A stretch of 64,000 nt of DNA from an uncultured Pelagibacteraceae bacterium (GTDB taxonomy: Bacteria > Pseudomonadota > Alphaproteobacteria > Pelagibacterales > Pelagibacteraceae), in assembly GCA_902536765.1 (NCBI GenBank), contig CACAYM010000001.1, forward strand, positions 124,001 to 188,000. Reading direction: 5' to 3'. Made by a program: the position numbers and the translations under genes. The notes under the pieces were generated by a model. It had not been told where the DNA came from. It worked only from the letters and a program-made list of their open reading frames with translations, and did no database searches. This document shows, piece after piece, positions 10,462-20,080 of the stretch (its first letter is position 1; each line of letters starts with the position of its first letter).

Positions 10462-10942
10462 TATAAGCTTTTGTAAAACCTAGTAATGAATAATGATCAA
10501 TTGTTTGTGAGCCTGAAGAGTTATATCCTGAAACCATTATTCTAGATCCTTTTTTCATTGTTCTAATCATTTTTTTTTCAACTTTATTATCAGCTATCCA
10601 TGCAAAATTTTCTTGCGAAATATCAAATTTGTATTTGAACTTACCTGACTTTGCAGTTATTGAATTTTGTTTATTGAATTCATACCCAGCAGTCAGACTA
10701 ATTTCATCTACAATTTTTTCGTTAGGCCTGAAAGTAACAAATAATCTCGAGTCCCGCTTATTTGTTTTAGGCGACTGAAGCACGGGTTTTGATTGAGCAA
10801 AGCAAACAATGCCATCTGATTTTGTTAAAACCATAGTTTCCCAGTCTTTAAACTTACCAACTTTCTTAACTTCTTCGGCCATTAAGCTGAAAGGAAATAA
10901 TATTAAGATTAGACTTATAATAGTTTTATTAATTATGGACAT
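10436..10942 (-). CDS. IalB (invasion-associated locus B) family protein
   Basis: Signal peptide then VGKFKDWETMVLTKSDGIVCFAQSKP...DSRLFVTFRP...ISLTAGYEF, typical of the IalB family. Confidence 0.85.
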   Translation of the reverse strand: MSIINKTIISLILILFPFSLMAEEVKKVGKFKDWETMVLTKSDGIVCFAQSKPVLQSPKTNKRDSRLFVTFRPNEKIVDEISLTAGYEFNKQNSITAKSGKFKYKFDISQENFAWIADNKVEKKMIRTMKKGSRIMVSGYNSSGSQTIDHYSLLGFTKAYNEAKKSCS

Positions 10943-11970
10943 GGATTTGGATATAATTTTTGAACATTGTTTATACTTTTTATAATTTCCTCAGAAAGAT
11001 TAACATTTACACTTTCTATGTTAGTTTTCAACTGCTGCATAGTCGTTGCTCCAATTATTACGCTAGTCACAAATGGTTGAATTTCGCAAAATTTAAGTGA
11101 CATTTGAGCCATATCTAAATTATATTTTTTAGAAATCTGGTAGTATTCCTCAACAGCATTTTCTCGATTTGGTTTATTGTATCTAGTCCAAAAATTATCA
11201 TCATGGTCTAATCTAGATTTTTTTGGTTTTTTATTATTTCGGTATTTTCCTGTTAAATGACCAATAGCTAATGGGGAATAAGCTAAAAGTCCTATTTTAT
11301 CCCTAATAGAAATTTCAGCTAGCCCAACTTCATATGATCTGTTAAGCAGGTTGTAAGGGTTTTGAATTGACATCATTCTAGGAAGTTTTTTTTCCTTTGA
11401 TATTTCAAGAAATTTATTTACGCCCCAAGGGGTTTCATTTGATAGACCGATGTATCTTATTTTTCCAGCTTCAATAAATTTTTGTAAACTTTCTAAAATT
11501 TCCTCAAATTTATTCCAATGCTCTTCATCAGAGTGCTTATAACCAAGTGTTCCAAACATATTAGTATTTCTTTCAGGCCAGTGTAATTGATATAAATCTA
11601 TATAATCTGTTTGAAGTCTTTTTAGACTTCCTTCAATTGCATCTGTTAAGTTTTTTTTACCATATTGGTTTCCACCTCCACGTACATAAGATCTCATCGG
11701 ACCACAAACTTTTGTAGCTAGAATTACCTCCTTTCTTTTTTTTGATTTTCTAAACCAGTTACCTATAATAATTTCGGTGTGCCCAAAAGTTTCTTCTTTA
11801 GGAGGTATTGAGTATAATTCTGCCGTATCCCAAAAATTAACTCCTTGATCAATTGCATAGTCCATTTGTTGGAATCCCTCTTCTTGTGAATTTTGCTCAC
11901 CCCAAGTCATCGTGCCGAGACATATTGTGCTAACTTTTAAGTCAGTATTACCTAGTTTTTTATAGTTCAT
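10933..11970 (-). CDS. aldo/keto reductase
   Basis: YKKLGNTDLKVSTICLGTMTWGEQN, FWDTAELYSIPP, DYIDLYQLHWPERN, RYIGLSNETPWGV, VTSVIIGATTMQQLKTN. Confidence 0.95.
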   Translation of the reverse strand: MNYKKLGNTDLKVSTICLGTMTWGEQNSQEEGFQQMDYAIDQGVNFWDTAELYSIPPKEETFGHTEIIIGNWFRKSKKRKEVILATKVCGPMRSYVRGGGNQYGKKNLTDAIEGSLKRLQTDYIDLYQLHWPERNTNMFGTLGYKHSDEEHWNKFEEILESLQKFIEAGKIRYIGLSNETPWGVNKFLEISKEKKLPRMMSIQNPYNLLNRSYEVGLAEISIRDKIGLLAYSPLAIGHLTGKYRNNKKPKKSRLDHDDNFWTRYNKPNRENAVEEYYQISKKYNLDMAQMSLKFCEIQPFVTSVIIGATTMQQLKTNIESVNVNLSEEIIKSINNVQKLYPNPCP

Positions 11971-12022
11971 TACTATTAAGACTTCTTGAAAATGTTTTAA
12001 AAATTACTATATATACATTCTA

Positions 12023-12778
12023 ATGAACTTAAATAGACAAAACATCTTTCAAGCAACAGCAGCAAAAAAAACATTAGTTTGGGATGCTGGGCTAAGATCC
12101 TACATGCTCAAAATTTACAACTATATGGCAACCGGAGTTTTGTTAACGGGTATTATCGCTCTATTATCTTTTAAACTTTCAGTAGAGACAGGTACAAATG
12201 GAGCTATCACTGGATTTACACCAATGGGTGAGGCTTTATTTTTTTCAGGACTTAAGTGGGTGGTGATGTTGGCTCCTCTTGGAGTAGTGTTTTATATGAG
12301 CTTTGGTATAAATAAAATGAGCTATGCAAAAGCTCAAACAGTGTTTTGGATTTTTGCAGCATTGATGGGATTATCATTATCTTGGATATTGCTTGTTTAT
12401 ACAGGTGTGAGTGTTGCGAGAGTTTTCTTTATAACTTCTGCAACCTTCGGTGCAATGAGTATTTATGGATACACAACTAAAAGAGATTTAACAAAGCTTG
12501 GTTCATTTTTAATGATGGGTTTAATTGGAATAATAATTGCATCATTAGTAAATATTTTTCTTAAATCAGCGATGATGTACTTTATAGTATCTATTTTGGG
12601 CGTATTAATATTTGTAGGTTTAACTGCTTACGATACACAAAAAATAAAAAATATGTATTCAGCATCTGACAGTGGAGAAGTTATAGGTAAAAAAGCTGTT
12701 ATGGGTGCATTAACTCTTTACTTAGATTTTATAAATTTATTTATAATGCTATTGAGATTATTCGGCCAAAGAAGATAA
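12023..12778 (+). CDS. Bax inhibitor-1/YccA family membrane protein
   Basis: LRSYMLKIYNYMATGVLLTGIIAL...GLTAYDTQKIKNMY...GALTLYLDFINLFIMLLRLFGQRR. Confidence 0.95.
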   Translation: MNLNRQNIFQATAAKKTLVWDAGLRSYMLKIYNYMATGVLLTGIIALLSFKLSVETGTNGAITGFTPMGEALFFSGLKWVVMLAPLGVVFYMSFGINKMSYAKAQTVFWIFAALMGLSLSWILLVYTGVSVARVFFITSATFGAMSIYGYTTKRDLTKLGSFLMMGLIGIIIASLVNIFLKSAMMYFIVSILGVLIFVGLTAYDTQKIKNMYSASDSGEVIGKKAVMGALTLYLDFINLFIMLLRLFGQRR

Positions 12779-12783
12779 ATTTA

Positions 12784-13122
12784 TTATTTTATTTTTTTCC
12801 ACTTTGTTCTCAAAATAAGATTTTCTAAACTCGCAGAGTTATTTATAATTTTGCCATTCGAGTCTGTTATTGAGTACTTCAAGTTTTGGTTTATTGGTTT
12901 AAAAGTTTTACAAATTTTATAGACAGCATTTTCAGCTGCATTCTTAAAAACACTAAATGTAACTTTTTTGCTGGAAATAGCCAAGCCGTAGTCTTTCCAG
13001 GATCCATTTGAAACCATTTTTGCATATAAATTAAGAATTGATTTAAGTTCATCTTTTTCAAAAAAATAATTCTTCTCTTTTTTAAATTTATTATTTACAA
13101 CTAACTTTAAATTTCTATTCAT
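12784..13122 (-). CDS. DUF2794 domain-containing protein
   Basis: FEKDELKSILNLYAKMVSNGSWKDYGL...VTFSVFKNAAENAVYKICK matches the family pattern; next to yciB. Confidence 0.75.
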   Translation of the reverse strand: MNRNLKLVVNNKFKKEKNYFFEKDELKSILNLYAKMVSNGSWKDYGLAISSKKVTFSVFKNAAENAVYKICKTFKPINQNLKYSITDSNGKIINNSASLENLILRTKWKKIK

Positions 13123-13666
13123 CTATTTTATACTTATTTATTACATTAAATTGAAATGCTGTGAAGATAAAAGTTATTGGGAGCATACCCCAAACTTTAA
13201 AATTTACCCAAAATTCCTCTGATTGAGTTCTCCATATAATTTCATTTAAAATCGCCAAGCCAATAAAAAATAATGCCCATCTTTTATTCAAAATTTTCCA
13301 TCCATCGTCTTGGAGTTTCAATGCATTTCCTAAAAGTTTTTTAAGAACTGGTTCTTGCGTAAAAAATTTTCCAAAAATCAATCCAAAAGCAAATAAAATA
13401 TTAATTATTGTTGGCTTCATATATATGAAAATTGGATTTTTAAAATATATTGTTAATCCACCAAAAAGCGTGATCAAAATTCCACCAAGCAAAGGCACCA
13501 TTGGAACTTTTTTCTCTATTTTCCAAACAAAAGCTAAGGCAATCAAAGTTGCTAAAATAAAAGGAGGGATTGCAATTTCTAAATTTTTTTCATTTTTATA
13601 GTAAAATGTAAAGAATACTAATAGAGGACCAAAATCTGTGACAAATTTGTAAAAAGATTTATTCAC
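13115..13666 (-). CDS. yciB: septation protein A / YciB (IspZ) family
   Basis: DFGPLLVFFTFYY...GGLTIYFKNPIFIYMKPTIINILFA...ALFFIGLAILNEIIWRTQSEEFWVNFKVWGMLPITFIFTAFQ. Confidence 0.95.
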   Translation of the reverse strand: MNKSFYKFVTDFGPLLVFFTFYYKNEKNLEIAIPPFILATLIALAFVWKIEKKVPMVPLLGGILITLFGGLTIYFKNPIFIYMKPTIINILFAFGLIFGKFFTQEPVLKKLLGNALKLQDDGWKILNKRWALFFIGLAILNEIIWRTQSEEFWVNFKVWGMLPITFIFTAFQFNVINKYKIDE

Positions 13667-13744
13667 AAAAAGATATTAACAGATTTAAAGATTAAATATA
13701 TTTTTTTTATTGATTTTATAATTTAAATACCCATATTTATTAAT

Positions 13745-14065
13745 ATGACAATCCAAAAAGCAAAATTTTCAATTGGTGATGTAGTGAAACATAAGCACTT
13801 TGATTTCAGAGGTGTAATATATGATGTTGATTTTAAATTTAATAATTCCGAAGAATGGTATCAGTCTATTCCAAAAAATGTAAGACCTAGAAAAGATCAG
13901 CCTTTTTATCATCTTTTAGCCGAAAATGATGATCTCACTTACGAAGCTTACGTGTCTGAGCAAAATTTATTATCGGATGATTCTAAAGAGCCAGTTAAAC
14001 ATCCTCTTATTAATGAGATTTTTTCTGGCAAAAAAGGATCTAGCTATTTTAAGCAATACAATTAA
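13745..14065 (+). CDS. hspQ: heat shock protein HspQ
   Basis: AKFSIGDVVKHKHFDFRGVIYDVDFKF...QPFYHLLAENDDLTYEAYVSEQNLL. Confidence 0.93.
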   Translation: MTIQKAKFSIGDVVKHKHFDFRGVIYDVDFKFNNSEEWYQSIPKNVRPRKDQPFYHLLAENDDLTYEAYVSEQNLLSDDSKEPVKHPLINEIFSGKKGSSYFKQYN

Positions 14066-14131
14066 TACATCTTTTTTCAAACACAATTGGCACAAATGTT
14101 GGTCACACTAAATATTTAAAATTTAAGTATA

Positions 14132-14191
14132 TTCTGATCAAGAGTGCAAACGTTTCCCTTAAGATTATCTCCCTCGCATTCTTGATCAGAA
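14132..14191. repeat. long inverted repeat: 16-bp stem (one G.U), 28-nt loop
   Basis: TTCTGATCAAGAGTGC (14132-14147) and GCATTCTTGATCAGAA (14176-14191) are complementary apart from one G.U position. No T-run follows, so it is not a classic intrinsic terminator. Confidence 0.85.
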
Positions 14192-14244
14192 CACGACCCT
14201 TTATCTCACTTTGAAAAATTAAAATTTCAATTATATATACATCA

Positions 14245-14946
14245 ATGAAACTTATCAAAAACTATCAATTTAGGTTGGTGCAAAAAAGTCAAAAAATTGT
14301 TTTGTGCTTATTTTTAATTGTCTTAATGCTTGGTTTATTTGAAGCTTTGATTATATCTCCCGAAGATTACTTGCAAGGTGACTCCGTAAGAATAATGTAT
14401 GTCCATGTTCCGTCAGCGTGGATCTCACTTGGTATATTTTCTTTAATGGCAACTCTATCAATTATGGTAATTCTTTTTAAGAACAAAGTATTTTTTTTGA
14501 TTGCAAAAAGTTTAGCTCCCTCTGGATTTATATTTAGCTTGGTTGCCTTAGTAACTGGCTCGATCTGGGGAAAACCAACTTGGGGAACGTGGTGGGCTTG
14601 GGATGCCAGAATAACGTCAATGTTAATATTATGCATCTTTTATTTAATGTACCTAATTGCATGGAGAATTTTTGAGAGCAAGGATTACGTAACTAAAATA
14701 ACTTCATTTATAGCAATTTTAGGATTTATAAATATTCCAATTATAAAATTTTCTGTTGATTGGTGGTCAACTTTACATCAACCGTCGTCTGTAAATATTT
14801 TCTCTGAAACAACTATCCATTCTACAATGCTAATACCCCTGGGCATCATGACTGCGGCATTTGCCCTATTTTCGTTGCTTATTTTTTTAATGAAATATAA
14901 TACAGAATTGATAAAAATTAAAAATAAAGGTTTAGACAGATTATGA
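14245..14946 (+). CDS. ccmC: cytochrome c biogenesis / heme exporter protein CcmC
   Basis: MYVHVPSAWISLGIFSLMA...GSIWGKPTWGTWWAWDARITSMLIL: CcmC WWD domain. Confidence 0.97.
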   Translation: MKLIKNYQFRLVQKSQKIVLCLFLIVLMLGLFEALIISPEDYLQGDSVRIMYVHVPSAWISLGIFSLMATLSIMVILFKNKVFFLIAKSLAPSGFIFSLVALVTGSIWGKPTWGTWWAWDARITSMLILCIFYLMYLIAWRIFESKDYVTKITSFIAILGFINIPIIKFSVDWWSTLHQPSSVNIFSETTIHSTMLIPLGIMTAAFALFSLLIFLMKYNTELIKIKNKGLDRL

Positions 14947-15176
14947 TTTTAGAATTATTTAATATGAACGGATATGGTTATTACGTTCTCTCGTCATTCT
15001 TGTTCACGCTTGTTTGTTTTCTTGGACTTTACTTAATAACAAAATCACAACTTACAAAAGAGCAAAATAAATTTAATGTTAAATTTAGCGAATTAAACTC
15101 TGAACAAGTTAAAGAAGCTAAAAAACAAAAAATTTACAAAGAAATTATAGCAACAGAGATATATTCTGAAATTTAA
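14943..15176 (+). CDS. ccmD: heme exporter protein CcmD
   Basis: Small one-TM protein (NMNGYGYYVLSSFLFTLVCFLGLYL) between ccmC and ccmE. Confidence 0.85.
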   Translation: MILELFNMNGYGYYVLSSFLFTLVCFLGLYLITKSQLTKEQNKFNVKFSELNSEQVKEAKKQKIYKEIIATEIYSEI

Positions 15177-15185
15177 CTTTTGGTC

Positions 15186-15605
15186 ATGTATAACAAAAAA
15201 GTTAAGTTAAGAGCTTTATTTCTTTTTCTTTCCATAGCATCATTAACATTAACTATTTTTTTAGTTTTAAGAGCTTTAGAAGAAAATGTCGTTTATTTTC
15301 TATCTCCAACAGAAATCAAAAATTTAAATGAAACAACAACAGAAAAAATTAGAGTAGGTGGAATGGTCAAAGATCAATCTATTAAAATTAACTCTGATAA
15401 AATAAACTTTATTATTACTGACTTTAAAAATGAAATTAATGTTACTTATTCGGGTATAGTTCCTAATTTATTTCAAGAAGGCAAAGGTGTTGTTGCCGAA
15501 GGCATTCTTAGAGACAAAAATTATTTTAAAGCACAAAAGATACTGGCCAAACATGACGAGAATTATATTCCCCCAGAAGTAAAGGCCAGTTTAGGAGAAA
15601 AGTAA
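15186..15605 (+). CDS. ccmE: cytochrome c maturation protein CcmE
   Basis: [10 protein letters not shown]...[12 protein letters not shown]...[17 protein letters not shown]...[12 protein letters not shown] (heme-binding H with downstream Y). Confidence 0.96.
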   Translation: MYNKKVKLRALFLFLSIASLTLTIFLVLRALEENVVYFLSPTEIKNLNETTTEKIRVGGMVKDQSIKINSDKINFIITDFKNEINVTYSGIVPNLFQEGKGVVAEGILRDKNYFKAQKILAKHDENYIPPEVKASLGEK

Positions 15606-15606
15606 A

Positions 15607-17487
15607 TTGATTTTTAATTATTTAGGTAATTTTGCTCTTTTATTTTGTTTAATAATTTCATTAGTTATATTTATTACTTCTATAAAAAGTTTAAATAACA
15701 AAAATTTTTTCTTAAAAAAAAGCTTAAATGAATTGCTCTTTTTGAAATTTTTTTTTGCTATTTTAAGTTTTTCAAGCCTTATAATTTTATTTATTATCTC
15801 TGAGTTTAGTAATGAAACAGTTTTAAACAACTCACATATTTCAAAACCTTTATTTTATAAAATATCAGGCACATGGGGTAATCATGAAGGCAGTCTACTT
15901 CTCTGGCTATTAGTATTAACTTTTTTTACTTTTTTCTACTTCTTAAATTCTAAAAATAGGCCCACAGATGAAAGATTATTAACAATAATGTTTCAAGAAG
16001 TAATAATTTTAGGTTTTCTATTTTTTTTATTAAAAGCCTCTAATCCTTTCAATATTATTTATCCTGTGCCAAAAGAAGGTTTAGGTCTGAACCCAATCTT
16101 GCAAGATCCATTATTAGCTATTCATCCCCCTGTTCTTTATTTGGGATACGTGACCACTTCAATTGTATTTTCCTCTTCATTAGCTGGATTGATAAAGGGA
16201 AATATAAATAATTTGTGGGCTAAAGATATAAAAAAGTGGGTTTTTATATCCTGGACATTTTTAACTTTAGGTATCCTGCTTGGATCCATTTGGGCTTACT
16301 ATGAATTAGGTTGGGGAGGCTTTTGGTTTTGGGATCCAGTTGAAAATATTTCTCTAATGCCTTGGTTAAGTCTTACTGCACTTGTTCATTGTGTATTAGC
16401 TTTAGAAAAAAGATCAATTTTACATTCTTGGACTGTTATACTTTCTATTATAACTTTTACACTAGGTATTTGTGGAACTTTTCTTGTTCGATCTGGAATA
16501 TTAAATTCAGTCCACACTTTTGCCAATGATCCCGAAAGAGGATTATACATATTATTCTTTTTATTTTTCTTAATTTTTTTATCTGTTTTTATTTATTTTA
16601 TTTTTGAAGATAAATTTAAATTAAATAATAAAAATTTAAATGTTTTCACTAAAGAATCGTCAATAATACTTAATAACTGGTTTGTAATGTATTTTTTGTC
16701 GGTCATTTTGATTGGCACTATATATCCAATTTTTTTAGAAGTTTTATCTAATGAAAAGATTTCGGTAGGTCCACCATTTTTTAATAAATTAATAATTCCT
16801 TTTTTAATTCCATTTTTGATTTTTATGTCAATTGGTCCAAATTTAAAGTGGATAAAAAATAACCATTTTACAAAAAAGTTAAAATTGATACTTATATTTA
16901 TTTTGAGCATTATTTTATCAGCTCTAGTCTCGAAATTTTTTGGAAATGCTACGTTAAATATAACAATATTATTAGCTGCAAGCTTTTATCTTTTCTTTAT
17001 TACTATCAAAGATTTAATAAAAAAAGGTTTTAAAAATTATTCGCAAACAATTTCCCATTTTGGTTTTAGTTTGTTGGTTTTAAGTATATTGTTAAATAGC
17101 ATCTTCTCAAATGAGGTAACCTCAAACATGCGTGTTGGCGATGAAATAAAATTCTATGATAAAATAATAAAATTACAAAAACTTGAAAATACTACAGAGG
17201 CGAACTTTTTAAAGTTAATTGCTTATTTTAAAATTGAGGAAAAAAATAAAACAGAATTAGTTTTAGAACCAGAAATTCGAATTTATGATAAACCAGTGAC
17301 AATAACAAGTGAGGCGGCAATTAAGACAGATATTTTAAAAGATAGATTTTTAGTTATAAATCTAGTCAAAGAAAATGAATACCTGAATGTAAGATATCAA
17401 GAAAAACCATTTATGCTCTGGATTTGGATTTCGGCCATTATAATTTCATTAGGTGGAATTATTAATATATTTAAAAAAAATGAATAA
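15607..17487 (+). CDS. ccmF: heme lyase CcmF (TTG start)
   Basis: GTWGNHEGSLLLWLLVL, HPPVLYLGYVTTSIVF, WAYYELGWGGFWFWDPVENISLMPWL, GTFLVRSGILNSVHTFANDPERG. Confidence 0.97.
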   Translation: MIFNYLGNFALLFCLIISLVIFITSIKSLNNKNFFLKKSLNELLFLKFFFAILSFSSLIILFIISEFSNETVLNNSHISKPLFYKISGTWGNHEGSLLLWLLVLTFFTFFYFLNSKNRPTDERLLTIMFQEVIILGFLFFLLKASNPFNIIYPVPKEGLGLNPILQDPLLAIHPPVLYLGYVTTSIVFSSSLAGLIKGNINNLWAKDIKKWVFISWTFLTLGILLGSIWAYYELGWGGFWFWDPVENISLMPWLSLTALVHCVLALEKRSILHSWTVILSIITFTLGICGTFLVRSGILNSVHTFANDPERGLYILFFLFFLIFLSVFIYFIFEDKFKLNNKNLNVFTKESSIILNNWFVMYFLSVILIGTIYPIFLEVLSNEKISVGPPFFNKLIIPFLIPFLIFMSIGPNLKWIKNNHFTKKLKLILIFILSIILSALVSKFFGNATLNITILLAASFYLFFITIKDLIKKGFKNYSQTISHFGFSLLVLSILLNSIFSNEVTSNMRVGDEIKFYDKIIKLQKLENTTEANFLKLIAYFKIEEKNKTELVLEPEIRIYDKPVTITSEAAIKTDILKDRFLVINLVKENEYLNVRYQEKPFMLWIWISAIIISLGGIINIFKKNE

Positions 17488-18004
17488 TAGATATTTTAAA
17501 TATTTTATTGTAATTTTTCTTATCTTTACATTTTTTATTTTTTATTATGGATTAAAAAAAAAAAATTTTTATACAACAGAGGATATAAGCATTAAAAAGT
17601 TTCCAAATCTAATTCTTAACGACTTTTATACTGATAGCACAACCTCGTTTGATGATATTCTGAAAGGAAGTAATTATTATCTTGTAAATATTTGGGCCTC
17701 ATGGTGTTTACCATGTAGAGAAGAACATCCGTATTTAGTTCAGCTAAAAAAAAATTTATCTATTAAAATAATCGGAATTAATTATAAGGATAAAAGAGAT
17801 AATGCTTTAAAATTTCTCGACGAATATGAGAATCCATATACAGTTATATTAAACGATAAAGATGGAACAACATCTATAGAAATTGGAGCGTATGGGGTTC
17901 CAGAGAGTTTTATTTTAAATGAAGAAAAAAAAATTGTTAAAAAAATTATTGGCCCAATTGATAAAAAAAAATTTAATGAAATAAAAAAATTAATAAAAAA
18001 ATGA
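17480..18004 (+). CDS. ccmG: thiol:disulfide interchange protein CcmG/DsbE
   Basis: NIWASWCLPCREEHPYLVQL thioredoxin-like CXXC; YGVPESFILNEE. ATG at 17480 preferred over TTG at 17453. Confidence 0.93.
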   Translation: MNNRYFKYFIVIFLIFTFFIFYYGLKKKNFYTTEDISIKKFPNLILNDFYTDSTTSFDDILKGSNYYLVNIWASWCLPCREEHPYLVQLKKNLSIKIIGINYKDKRDNALKFLDEYENPYTVILNDKDGTTSIEIGAYGVPESFILNEEKKIVKKIIGPIDKKKFNEIKKLIKK

Positions 18005-18375
18005 AAACAAAAATAATAATATATATAATTTTTTTATTCTTTACTCTTTATAACTATTCATTTTCTTATGATCTTAAATTAGAAAATAAAATTAATAAAA
18101 ATTTAAGATGTTTAATTTGTCAAGGACAATCTATTTATGACTCACAATCAGACTTTGCTGAAAGTATGAAGTTAGTAGTAAAAAAAAAGATAGAATCAGG
18201 CATGAGTGAAGAGGAGATATATTCATTTTTCAAAATACAATATGGTGAGTGGATATTGTATGATCCACAGTTTAATACTAAAAATTTTGCCCTTTGGTTG
18301 CTTCCAATTCTTGTTTTTTTGGTAGGAGGAATAATAATTTTGAAAAAATTTGGAGTTTCAAAGAAAAGATTATAA
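18001..18375 (+). CDS. ccmH: cytochrome c-type biogenesis protein CcmH
   Basis: NKNLRCLICQGQSIYDSQSDFAESMKLVVKKKIESGMSEEEIYSFFKIQYGEWILYDPQF; CXXC variant of LRCPxCQ. Confidence 0.94.
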   Translation: MKTKIIIYIIFLFFTLYNYSFSYDLKLENKINKNLRCLICQGQSIYDSQSDFAESMKLVVKKKIESGMSEEEIYSFFKIQYGEWILYDPQFNTKNFALWLLPILVFLVGGIIILKKFGVSKKRL

Positions 18376-18397
18376 GTTATATTAAGTTTATAAATTT

Positions 18398-18919
18398 ATG
18401 AAAAATAAAAATTTAAATTTTTTATGTTTTGTTTTGATTATTATTTTTTTGACAACATCACTTAAAAGCGATGAGGTAAAAAAATTAATTGATCCTCATG
18501 AGTATAATTTTTTTACTGGAATGTTTGATTTTAGCGATGAAGGAAAAAAATCTACTCTTGTAGGAGTCCAGCATCAAAACGAAAATTTATATAAGGACAC
18601 TTTTTTAGGAACACTTTCACCTGTTACAGGATTTTTAGTAACTGGAGATACTGCAACATATTTATATACAGGTGTACAAGCAGAATATAATTTAGGTAAA
18701 ATTAATCTAACACCAAGTTTTACGCCTGGATTATATGGGCAAGGTGATGGTAAAGATTTAGGTCATGTTCTTGAGTTCAAAAGTGAATTACAACTATCAT
18801 TCGATTTATTTAAAGACTCTGAATTAGGTTTTTCATATAATCATATCTCAAATGCTAGTCTTGGGGAAAAGAATCCTGGGGCAAATAGTTATATGTTTAA
18901 TTTCATGAAAAAATTTTAA
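18398..18919 (+). CDS. PagL-like acyloxyacyl hydrolase / lipid A deacylase family outer membrane protein
   Basis: Signal peptide; ends LGFSYNHISNASLGEKNPGANSYMFNFMKKF, matching the catalytic (H-x-S-N-A) and C-terminal PagL pattern. Confidence 0.8.
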   Translation: MKNKNLNFLCFVLIIIFLTTSLKSDEVKKLIDPHEYNFFTGMFDFSDEGKKSTLVGVQHQNENLYKDTFLGTLSPVTGFLVTGDTATYLYTGVQAEYNLGKINLTPSFTPGLYGQGDGKDLGHVLEFKSELQLSFDLFKDSELGFSYNHISNASLGEKNPGANSYMFNFMKKF

Positions 18920-18928
18920 TTTTTACAC

Positions 18929-20080
18929 ATGAGATTAAAAGATTGTCATAACTTTCAGGATTTTAGAAAATTAGCAGAAAAAAAACTTCCTAGTCCAATA
19001 TTTCATTACATTGATGGCGCTGCAGATGATGAAATTACTTACAGTCGTAATACATCAGCTTTTAACGATGTAGACCTTGTGCCAAATGTTTTAAGAGGAG
19101 TAGAAAATGTTGATTTATCAACCACGATTTTTGGAAAAAAAATTGGTTTACCCTTTTATTGTTCACCTACAGCCTTGCAAAGACTTTTTCACTATGATGG
19201 TGAAAGAGCAGTAGGAAAAGCAGCAAAAAAATTTAATACTATGTTTGGAGTTTCAGCTCTTGCTACAGTTAGCGTAGAGGAAATATCTTCTATGATTGAT
19301 ACTCCTAAAATGTTTCAGTTTTATTTTCACAAAGATAGAGGTTTAAACGATTCTTGTTTAGAGCGTGCTAAAGCTGCAAAGTTTGATGTTATGGCCCTGA
19401 CAGTAGATACAATTACTGGAGGTAATAGAGAAAGGGACCTTAGAACTGGTTTTACATCTCCTCCAAAACTAACTTTAGCAAGCTTGTTTAGTTTCGCTAC
19501 AAAACCAATGTGGGGTATAAACTATATTACAAAAGGAAAATTTGAGTTACCCCATTTACAAGATTATGTAAAAGAAGGCACTAGCACCAATACATCTATT
19601 GGTAATTATTTTTCTACAATGTTAGACCAGTCAATGAATTGGAAAGATGCAGAGAAATTATGTGCTCAGTGGAATGGCCATTTTGCACTTAAAGGAGTGA
19701 TGAGTGTTGAAGATGCAAAAAAAGCAGTCGATATTGGATGTACTGGTATAATGGTTTCAAATCATGGAGGGAGACAACTTGACGGTTCAAGATCCCCATT
19801 CGATCAGTTGGCAGAAATTGTCGATGCTGTTGGTGATAAAATTGATGTAATTTGCGAAGGTGGATTTCAAAGAGGTACTCATATGTTGAAAGCTTTATCA
19901 CTTGGTGCAAAGGCATGCGCAGGAGGAAGATTATATTTATATGCATTAGCAGCAGCTGGACAAGCAGGTGTCGAAAGAGCTTTGGGTCAATACAAAGCTG
20001 AATTAGAAAGAGATATGAAGCTAATGGGATGCACTAAAATCAGTGATCTTAGTAGAAAAAATTTAAGATTTAGAGTTTAA
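18929..20080 (+). CDS. FMN-dependent alpha-hydroxy-acid oxidase/dehydrogenase (LldD family), paralogue 1
   Basis: HYIDGAADDEIT, GFTSPPKLTL, FALKGVMSVEDA, IMVSNHGGRQLDGSRSPFDQL. Confidence 0.93.
   Translation: MRLKDCHNFQDFRKLAEKKLPSPIFHYIDGAADDEITYSRNTSAFNDVDLVPNVLRGVENVDLSTTIFGKKIGLPFYCSPTALQRLFHYDGERAVGKAAKKFNTMFGVSALATVSVEEISSMIDTPKMFQFYFHKDRGLNDSCLERAKAAKFDVMALTVDTITGGNRERDLRTGFTSPPKLTLASLFSFATKPMWGINYITKGKFELPHLQDYVKEGTSTNTSIGNYFSTMLDQSMNWKDAEKLCAQWNGHFALKGVMSVEDAKKAVDIGCTGIMVSNHGGRQLDGSRSPFDQLAEIVDAVGDKIDVICEGGFQRGTHMLKALSLGAKACAGGRLYLYALAAAGQAGVERALGQYKAELERDMKLMGCTKISDLSRKNLRFRV

Noticed and set aside
13926-14111. ORF + 61 aa overlapping hspQ
   Set aside because: Out-of-frame with a clear HspQ gene; no recognisable protein features.
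14211-14230. TTGAAA...TTTCAA hairpin just before ccmC
   Set aside because: Six A/T-rich pairs; too weak and common at this base composition to support a call.
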